The notes beneath the pieces were generated by a model. That model ran no database searches, had not been told where the DNA came from, and saw only the letters and a list, made by a program, of their open reading frames with translations. The translations under genes were made by a program, and so were the position numbers. Of a stretch of DNA of 12,991 bases, positions 7,878-12,991 are shown piece by piece. The first letter of the stretch is position 1, and every line of letters begins with the position of its first letter. Source of the DNA: Actinomycetes bacterium (GTDB lineage Bacteria; Actinomycetota; Actinomycetes; Propionibacteriales; Propionibacteriaceae); contig JAEZYG010000090.1 of NCBI GenBank assembly GCA_023419175.1, positions 1 to 12,991 on the forward strand, given 5' to 3'.

Positions 7878-9121
7878 TCGGCGATATCGAGACGATAAAT
7901 CTCCCCTGTCGCATCGGTGATGACGATCTGATGACATTCCCCAAGCGATAGGGCAACCTCCATCCATTCACCATCGCCACTCAGACGGTAACGGATATAT
8001 TCATTGCGCAATTCACATGTGAAGATATCGGCATCGACAAGCCACGGATGACGTCTGCGAATACCGATTAACGATTGATAGATTCCCATCATCGTCTCAT
8101 AGGGCATCTGCCATTTTTCAGGCGATTCTGCTAGAGGACGCCGTATCTCATCGTCTCCTCCCTCGCGTTCATACTTCGTCCCTTGAACGCCTCCCTCATC
8201 TCCGTAATAGAGAGCTGGCATTCCGGGCAGAGTCATCATGATCGCAGCGGCGAGGGCTGCTCCTTTCAACGAGACGGTGGTGGCAATCCGCGTCACGTCG
8301 TGGTTGGAGATGAAGGTGAGCGGACGGATGATCGACGCCAATTCTCGATGGCGTTGAATACTCCACTCCAATTCGAAGAAATTGCAATCCGCTATGGACG
8401 ACCAGATCGCCTTCCACATCTCATAGGCTGTGATGGAATTCAGATGGGAAGTCTCGCACCACCCGTCTTGTCGATGAATTACCTCTGCGATGGTCAGCAT
8501 CTGTTCGTGGCGTGGACGCAGACGCCTTTCCAATTCAGCCCATATCTCAGGCTTGACGGCATAAGCTGCGTCTAGACGCCATCCATCCGCTCCTTTAGAA
8601 AGCCAGTAGTCCATGACCTTTTCGATGTAATCGACCACCGGCGGATGATCGTGATTGAGCCGGACGAGGTTATTAGATCCTTCGAAATTTAGCCAGTGGA
8701 CTCTATCCCCTTCGCGTGTGATGAAGAACCAATCGTTATATTCGCTTGCCTTATCGGCTACAGCAGAGGCGACGAAAGGGTGGTCTTCGCCGACATGATT
8801 GAACACTCCGTCAAGAACGAGGCGGATTCCACGACTATGACATGCTTGAACCAATGCATCGAAATCGGGCTCATCACCGAGGCGCTTGTCAATGGTGAAA
8901 TGATCACAGGTGTCATAACCATGGCTGGCGGAGCTAAAGATCGGACCGAGAAGGATTCCGTTACATCCCAAAGCGATAATGTGATCGAGCCAACCAATGA
9001 TCCGGCGCAGACGGGGAACCGTCTGTGTTTCGTCCACTGAATGGACAGATGGCGCGTCTGTGAATCCAAGAGGATAGATCGCATACCAAATTGCGGTATC
9101 GCTCCACGCAGGTAAGGACAT
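7874..9121 (-). CDS. GH13 family alpha-amylase-like cytoplasmic glucan hydrolase
   Basis: This is a 415-residue (beta/alpha)8-barrel glycosidase acting on alpha-1,4-glucans. All four GH13 regions are present: DGVFNH (104-109), GWRLDAAYA with nucleophile D184, the acid/base E213 in IAEVIH, and ISNHD with D275. The HGYDTCDHFTIDKRLG stretch (67-82) and YYGDE (305-309) resemble cyclomaltodextrinase, neopullulanase and related actinobacterial enzymes, but the usual N-terminal starch-binding domain is absent and only a short C-terminal beta domain follows (about 365-415). No signal peptide is seen. I start it at the ATG at 9121, preceded by AAAGGAG. The frame is open to a TTG at 9184, but that extension has no ribosome site. 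It diverges from a TetR regulator across a palindrome and is probably repressed by it. Hydrolase versus transglycosylase activity is unresolved. Confidence 0.9.
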   Translation of the reverse strand: MSLPAWSDTAIWYAIYPLGFTDAPSVHSVDETQTVPRLRRIIGWLDHIIALGCNGILLGPIFSSASHGYDTCDHFTIDKRLGDEPDFDALVQACHSRGIRLVLDGVFNHVGEDHPFVASAVADKASEYNDWFFITREGDRVHWLNFEGSNNLVRLNHDHPPVVDYIEKVMDYWLSKGADGWRLDAAYAVKPEIWAELERRLRPRHEQMLTIAEVIHRQDGWCETSHLNSITAYEMWKAIWSSIADCNFFELEWSIQRHRELASIIRPLTFISNHDVTRIATTVSLKGAALAAAIMMTLPGMPALYYGDEGGVQGTKYEREGGDDEIRRPLAESPEKWQMPYETMMGIYQSLIGIRRRHPWLVDADIFTCELRNEYIRYRLSGDGEWMEVALSLGECHQIVITDATGEIYRLDIAD

Positions 9122-9226
9122 CTTCTCTCCTTTGAGCCTTTGTATCCACGTTAGCGTTCCAAAGACTGCGAGGAAACCCAGCAACTTTCGTCTAGATGTC
9201 CATATGGTGTAACAGATTCAAGAAAT

Positions 9227-9247
9227 CAAATAAGTTTGACTTAGTTG
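9227..9247. promoter_or_regulatory. Probable TetR-family operator (21-bp near-palindrome)
   Basis: The arms CAAATAAGT (9227-9235) and ACTTAGTTG (9239-9247) flank a TTG centre and pair at 8 of 9 positions, with the inner five (TAAGT and ACTTA) perfect. It lies in the gap between the divergent GH13 and TetR genes, 16 bases before the regulator's start, where a TetR dimer could repress both genes. Operator function is inferred from symmetry and position. Confidence 0.6.
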
Positions 9248-9251
9248 GAGT

Positions 9252-9257
9252 TAATAT
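9252..9257 (+). promoter_or_regulatory. Candidate -10 element of a leaderless tetR transcript
   Basis: TAATAT fits the actinobacterial TANNNT -10 consensus and ends 6 bases before the ATG at 9264, so transcription would begin at or next to the start codon. No proper ribosome site lies before that ATG: the only GGAG ends 13 bases away. This matches leaderless translation, which is common in actinobacteria. No good -35 is seen; the operator occupies that place. Confidence 0.45.
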
Positions 9258-9263
9258 AGCGGT

Positions 9264-9893
9264 ATGCCACGCACCGACCGCACGCCGCGTCGCCGTCTCG
9301 ACCCACAGAAGCGTCGAGAATTGATTCTGGACGCCGCTACCGCTGCTTTCTGTTCGCAACCCTATGGGCGAGTATCGATCTCTATGATCGCTTCCCAGGC
9401 TGACGCTTCTGAGGCTTTGCTCTACCGTTACTATCCGTCAAAAGCCGATCTATACGCTGTCATTGTCACCAATGCTGTTGATGAGCTGATCGATCGCATG
9501 CGCACTGCCGCTGATGAAGGGAGTCGCCAGACTCAGCGGGATCGTGTGAGAGCTACCGTAGAAGCCTATCTGGATTATCTCAATAGTCCGGCAGGACGTC
9601 TGCTGCTCGCCGATAACGACCCGATGGAAAGATGGGAGGTGCGAGAAGAATTGCGCACCCATATTCTCGATTCCCTCGCAGAAATCGCTCGCTTTGATTC
9701 GAGAGATCGTATCGCTCTCATCGGCTACCTAGGATTTATTGAGACTTTGGGACGCTATTGGGCGCGCGAAGATTATTCTTTGGAAAAACGCCCCTATATC
9801 GTTGAAGCCTCACTCGGCGCCCTTTTCGGATCCATCGTCGATCTCGCCAAAGTCGCTCCCGTCCGATTGAATAAATTTGGACGTCCTCTGTGA
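9264..9893 (+). CDS. TetR-family transcriptional regulator
   Basis: This 209-residue protein has the standard TetR layout. A basic N-terminal arm (R5-R19) leads into helix 1 (LILDAATAAF, 20-29). The helix-turn-helix is at about 37-57 (VSISMIASQADASEALLYRYY), followed by PSKADLY (58-64), the classic end of the DNA-binding domain. The remaining 140 residues are a helical ligand-binding and dimerisation domain whose inducer cannot be predicted. It is divergent from the GH13 gene and faces a 21-bp palindrome, so control of the hydrolase and of itself is the natural guess, perhaps in response to a sugar or metabolite. The start is set by the PRTDRTPRRR arm and the leaderless-type promoter. Its stop lies two bases from the stop of the convergent GT87 gene. 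Confidence 0.92.
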   Translation: MPRTDRTPRRRLDPQKRRELILDAATAAFCSQPYGRVSISMIASQADASEALLYRYYPSKADLYAVIVTNAVDELIDRMRTAADEGSRQTQRDRVRATVEAYLDYLNSPAGRLLLADNDPMERWEVREELRTHILDSLAEIARFDSRDRIALIGYLGFIETLGRYWAREDYSLEKRPYIVEASLGALFGSIVDLAKVAPVRLNKFGRPL

Positions 9894-9895
9894 TC

Positions 9896-11320
9896 TCAAG
9901 CGGTATTGGCTCGCATGGTGAGAGCCTCTGCCAGCCATTGAGCATCACTACTGTGGTCGAATGGACCTCCGATCGGATCGTCCACATATCCTGAACGCAC
10001 CTCGTCTGTCCACGGAGCGAGGATCTGCTCGACGATGGCAAGAGCAATCCAGATCTGGGCGATGATCCTGGTAAAGACGGCGACCCAATAGATCCATCCA
10101 GATCCAGAGTTGACCCCGATGATGCCTTCAAGGAACCCCCAGATTGCGAAAAAATAGAAAATCTCTGCACACCACCAGAGGGCTACAGCTTTCCAGCGGG
10201 GATATGCCAAGGCGATCACTGGGACAAGCCAGAGACTGTATTGGGGGGAATAGACCGTTGCGCATGTGAGGAAAGCGATGAGGAAAAGGGCGACCAGTTG
10301 AGCCAGACGCGGACGGCGCGGGGCACTCAAAGCGACGGTGACGATAGCTATCGAAGCAGCAAGCATACAGATATAGGAGACCAACCACACCCCTGGGATT
10401 CTCAGCCCTGCCAGGGAGAGCACATACCAAATCGACCCCAGATCGGCTCCGCGCATGGCGGTATCCGTCCATATACGAATCCAGCTGTCATGCCACAGAA
10501 AGGCTACGGGAAGATTGATCGCCAACCACGTGAGGATCCCGCTGATCGAAAAAAGCGCAGTTTGACGCCACTGCGATGTTCTGATCGCCAAGACGATGAT
10601 GGCGACGACGACGACAAGCGGATAAACCTTTGTCGCAATCGCACAGCCGATCGCAATCCCTGCATATATAGGTCTCGTGCGCGACCATGCCCATAGGGCG
10701 AGTGAGGTCATCATGACAGCCAGCAGATCCCAGTTAATCAGACCGGAAAGAGCAACCATTGGACAGGCGGCGATCATAAGCCCATCCCAGCGTCTCGGCG
10801 AGGTAAAGGTGGAATCGTGACCCCGGGAACGTTTCAGATGAACCCCATTCATCGCCAGATGGACGGCGAGGAGGATAAGCAGACAGATGAAGAATCCCAC
10901 CGCATTCCACTGGAAGAAGATCTGCGAGGATGCCAACTTTTCATCGAATGAGATATCTATCCCGATTACTCCCCCAGACAGGTGGGTGAGCCAACGCATC
11001 GCCTCAATCCATAAAGCGATGATCGGCGGATATTCCAACCCTTGCCCCGTATAGACCGGATTCCCATCGAAGATATTCCTGGTGAAAAACAGAGTGGGAA
11101 TATCGCTATAGCATGTGCGCAGATATGCGTTGGGAAAGGGAGATCCTTCAACCGGACGACAAGGCAATTGACGGATAAGAGCGATCACCCATATCGCAGT
11201 AGCGGATAGGAATGTCCACGTCACCGGGTCAAACCATATCCCTCTGCGCTGGGCGTGAGCGCCGATGGCACCGCCAAGGCGACGATTCAGATCCTCTCGA
11301 TCGATGATCGGATGAGTCAT
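9896..11320 (-). CDS. GT87-family polytopic membrane glycosyltransferase
   Basis: This 474-residue integral membrane protein has many hydrophobic helices, roughly ten by eye. After the first helix (34-50) comes a large extracytoplasmic loop with C54, C70, YSDIP (71-75) and LEYPP (95-99), a pattern typical of GT87/DUF2029 GT-C enzymes, where an early-loop Asp (here D73 is the candidate) is catalytic. Members transfer mannose or another sugar from a polyprenyl-phosphate donor to a lipid or polymer outside the membrane. YSPQYSLWLVPV near residue 360 is also characteristic. The start ATG has AAGGA 6 bases upstream, and this ribosome site overlaps the TAA of the PBP gene, so the two are likely translationally coupled. 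That pairing recalls ponA1 and Rv0051 in Mycobacterium tuberculosis. Substrate and acceptor are unknown. Confidence 0.82.
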   Translation of the reverse strand: MTHPIIDREDLNRRLGGAIGAHAQRRGIWFDPVTWTFLSATAIWVIALIRQLPCRPVEGSPFPNAYLRTCYSDIPTLFFTRNIFDGNPVYTGQGLEYPPIIALWIEAMRWLTHLSGGVIGIDISFDEKLASSQIFFQWNAVGFFICLLILLAVHLAMNGVHLKRSRGHDSTFTSPRRWDGLMIAACPMVALSGLINWDLLAVMMTSLALWAWSRTRPIYAGIAIGCAIATKVYPLVVVVAIIVLAIRTSQWRQTALFSISGILTWLAINLPVAFLWHDSWIRIWTDTAMRGADLGSIWYVLSLAGLRIPGVWLVSYICMLAASIAIVTVALSAPRRPRLAQLVALFLIAFLTCATVYSPQYSLWLVPVIALAYPRWKAVALWWCAEIFYFFAIWGFLEGIIGVNSGSGWIYWVAVFTRIIAQIWIALAIVEQILAPWTDEVRSGYVDDPIGGPFDHSSDAQWLAEALTMRANTA

Positions 11321-11329
11321 AGATAATCC

Positions 11330-12991
11330 TTAGGCAGGTCTCTCAGGACGTATCACGGCAGGCATGGTCTCCACAGCGGTTGTCGTTGGCTGGGGGACGA
11401 GGGTTTCATGGGTACTGGGCTGGGGTGCAGCCGATGGATCGTTCTCCTGAGCTGTTGAAGACTGTGATGAAGGATCTTGTGAAGGCTCCTCTGTTTCCTC
11501 CACAACCACAACAGGTGGCGCAAGGGTATTGGCCACTGTCGGACGAATATTTGCAGCGGGATCGAAAGAGCGACATTCCATACCTTGAACAGCTTGTTCC
11601 ATATATTGATTCCACACCGCACTGGGATAGGTAGCTCCATAGAAGGTGCTACCACCAGGACCGTAGACATCGAGATTTTCATTGCCGCTTTCCCCAGCAA
11701 CCATCACGACGGCAGTCGCGATCTGCTTGGTATATCCAGCTAGCCACGCTGAGCGCGTAGCAGCCACTTCTCCTTGTTCGGATTGTCCACCTGTACCAGC
11801 AGTTCCGGTTTTACCAGCGACATCGCATCCGACAGCGTTGCGCTGACCCTGTTCTGCAGCTTGAGAGAGAGCAGAGGTAATATCGCGGGCGACAGCTTCT
11901 TCTACTGTCTGGCTTGACACCTTATTGCCAACATAGATGACATTTCCAGAGCTATCCTTCACTTCGCGCACCACATGGCTTTCATTACGCATTCCGTTAT
12001 TAGCCAAAGTGGCATAGCCGGTGGCGTTATCCAAAGCGCTCACTTCGGCTTGTCCTAGAACCATACGGACACCTTGTGGACGCCATGAATCATTCTCTGG
12101 AACACCTGCATCTGCAGCGGCTTTAACCAATTCATCTTGATTTTTCGGGATCTGGCTCATCATGTCCACGAAAGCGGTATTTGCCGAGTAGATCGCAGCC
12201 TGTTCTAAGGACAACGTTCCATATTGTTGCCCAGAATCATTGCTAACCGGCTTGTCGTCACCAGGTGGAATAAAGGTGGAACCTTGAAAACGCGATTCCA
12301 AACCGAAACCATGACGCAATCCAGCGATCATGCCGTAGACCTTGAAGGTAGACGCGGCATAGCGCGGGGTGGTCGCCCAGTTGATCGACGACTTCACATA
12401 GTCTGGACCACCGTAAAGGGCGAGAACCTCACCTGTTCCCACTTCCAAAGAGGCCAAGCCGACGTGTAACTGTTCTGGGTCGGGCTTCTTCGGATTTCCA
12501 GCTTCGTCGTATTGGTAGCTCCCATCGGAATTGCGTAGGGGCATCGCATCGGCGACAGCAGCGGCTACCTGGTCGTGAGCGGCTTGGACAGCAGCCTCTT
12601 GAAGACGCGGATCGAAGGTCGTGGTGATCGTCAATCCTCCACCGTTGATCTGGTCTTCGCTGAATCCGTGACGCAATAATTCGTCCACTGCCATTTGAAT
12701 GAGGAAACCGTTGGATCCTTCATACATATTGCTGACGCGATTCTCACTGAATTCAGGTAGCAGATTGTAATTGGCTTGGTAATCCTCATCGGACAAAGTA
12801 TTCATCTCGTGCATTCCATTGAGCACGTAGTTATAGCGTCCAAGCAGACGGTCTTGGGCATCTTCCCCACTCATCGGGTCAAGGGTGGACGGGGAATTGA
12901 TCATCGCCGCTAAAGCTGCGGATTGAGCGACGGTGAGATCCTTAGCATCTACTCCAAAGAATTTCTGGGAAGCGGCCTGGATACCGTAAGC
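11330..12991 (-). CDS. Class A penicillin-binding protein (N-terminus beyond window)
   Basis: The visible 553 residues are the C-terminal part of a bifunctional peptidoglycan synthase; the frame stays open to the right edge, so the start, membrane anchor and most of the transglycosylase (GT51) domain lie outside. The first residues (AYGIQAASQKFFG and the following helix with SAALAAMINSP) are the end of the GT51 domain. A short linker with TITTTFDPRLQ leads to the transpeptidase, which has STFK (214-217, catalytic Ser214), SAN (269-271) and KTGT (394-397). From about 490 on, the tail is low-complexity and rich in Pro, Ser, Thr, Gln and Glu, with no PASTA domain. The internal Met at 12904 is within the GT51 domain and is not the start. 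It is followed after 9 bases by the GT87 gene. PonA-type cross-linking of cell-wall glycan is secure. Confidence 0.95.
   Translation of the reverse strand, partial: AYGIQAASQKFFGVDAKDLTVAQSAALAAMINSPSTLDPMSGEDAQDRLLGRYNYVLNGMHEMNTLSDEDYQANYNLLPEFSENRVSNMYEGSNGFLIQMAVDELLRHGFSEDQINGGGLTITTTFDPRLQEAAVQAAHDQVAAAVADAMPLRNSDGSYQYDEAGNPKKPDPEQLHVGLASLEVGTGEVLALYGGPDYVKSSINWATTPRYAASTFKVYGMIAGLRHGFGLESRFQGSTFIPPGDDKPVSNDSGQQYGTLSLEQAAIYSANTAFVDMMSQIPKNQDELVKAAADAGVPENDSWRPQGVRMVLGQAEVSALDNATGYATLANNGMRNESHVVREVKDSSGNVIYVGNKVSSQTVEEAVARDITSALSQAAEQGQRNAVGCDVAGKTGTAGTGGQSEQGEVAATRSAWLAGYTKQIATAVVMVAGESGNENLDVYGPGGSTFYGATYPSAVWNQYMEQAVQGMECRSFDPAANIRPTVANTLAPPVVVVEETEEPSQDPSSQSSTAQENDPSAAPQPSTHETLVPQPTTTAVETMPAVIRPERPA

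Noticed and set aside
8183..8575. 130-codon plus-strand frame antisense to the GH13 gene
   Set aside because: The GH13 frame on the minus strand holds conserved catalytic motifs across the same bases; this frame shows no family features.
9122..9184. Upstream TTG start for the GH13 gene, giving a hydrophobic leader
   Set aside because: The leader resembles a signal peptide only loosely and has no ribosome site, while the ATG at 9121 has AAAGGAG just upstream and starts at the usual GH13 beginning.
12902..12904. ATG at 12904 as the start of the PBP gene
   Set aside because: The frame is open upstream to the window edge and those residues continue the conserved end of the GT51 domain.

Overview
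The window looks like chromosomal DNA of an actinobacterium with only moderate GC (roughly half, by eye). Three things suggest this: an MshA-type GT4 glycosyltransferase with the HTSP and DAGGMN N-terminal signature; a class A penicillin-binding protein followed by a GT87 polytopic membrane glycosyltransferase, a gene order I recall from mycobacteria (ponA1 and Rv0051); and a DtxR/IdeR-like iron box. The family is uncertain; a low-GC Actinomycetaceae-like organism would fit. I see no insertion sequences, phage genes, tRNAs, rRNAs or CRISPR arrays, and no stretch over 300 bases without a gene.

Layout. Positions 1-1053 (minus) hold the 5' part of the MshA-like glycosyltransferase, which runs off the left edge. 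Positions 1122-3882 (minus) hold three tightly overlapping genes, two FecCD-type permeases and an ATPase. They are divergent from a lipoprotein substrate-binding protein at 4002-4994 (plus). Together these four genes form a complete FepBDGC-type ferric-siderophore importer. The shared promoter region carries an iron-box-like sequence and a second palindrome. A perfect hairpin terminator at 5009-5036 closes the binding-protein gene. A 749-residue tandem-fused 6-phosphofructokinase follows at 5111-7360.

Next comes a small carbohydrate-active group: a stand-alone CBM48 glucan-binding protein (7602-7877, plus), convergent with and overlapping by 4 bases a cytoplasmic GH13 alpha-glucan hydrolase (7874-9121, minus). 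The hydrolase is divergent from a TetR-family regulator (9264-9893, plus) across a 142-base gap that contains a strong 21-bp near-palindrome. The right end is the GT87 glycosyltransferase (9896-11320, minus) and, just upstream of it and coupled to it, a class A PBP (11330-12991, minus) whose N-terminus lies outside the window.

How the genes may work together. The importer probably scavenges siderophores, since no siderophore biosynthesis genes are visible. The glucan hydrolase and CBM48 protein would process intracellular glycogen or maltodextrin, feeding hexose phosphate toward the phosphofructokinase. The PBP and GT87 act at the cell envelope. The most unusual item is the phosphofructokinase, whose motifs resemble the eukaryotic tandem enzyme: an intact N-half active site, and a C-half that has lost nucleotide-binding and catalytic residues but kept the sugar-phosphate pocket.
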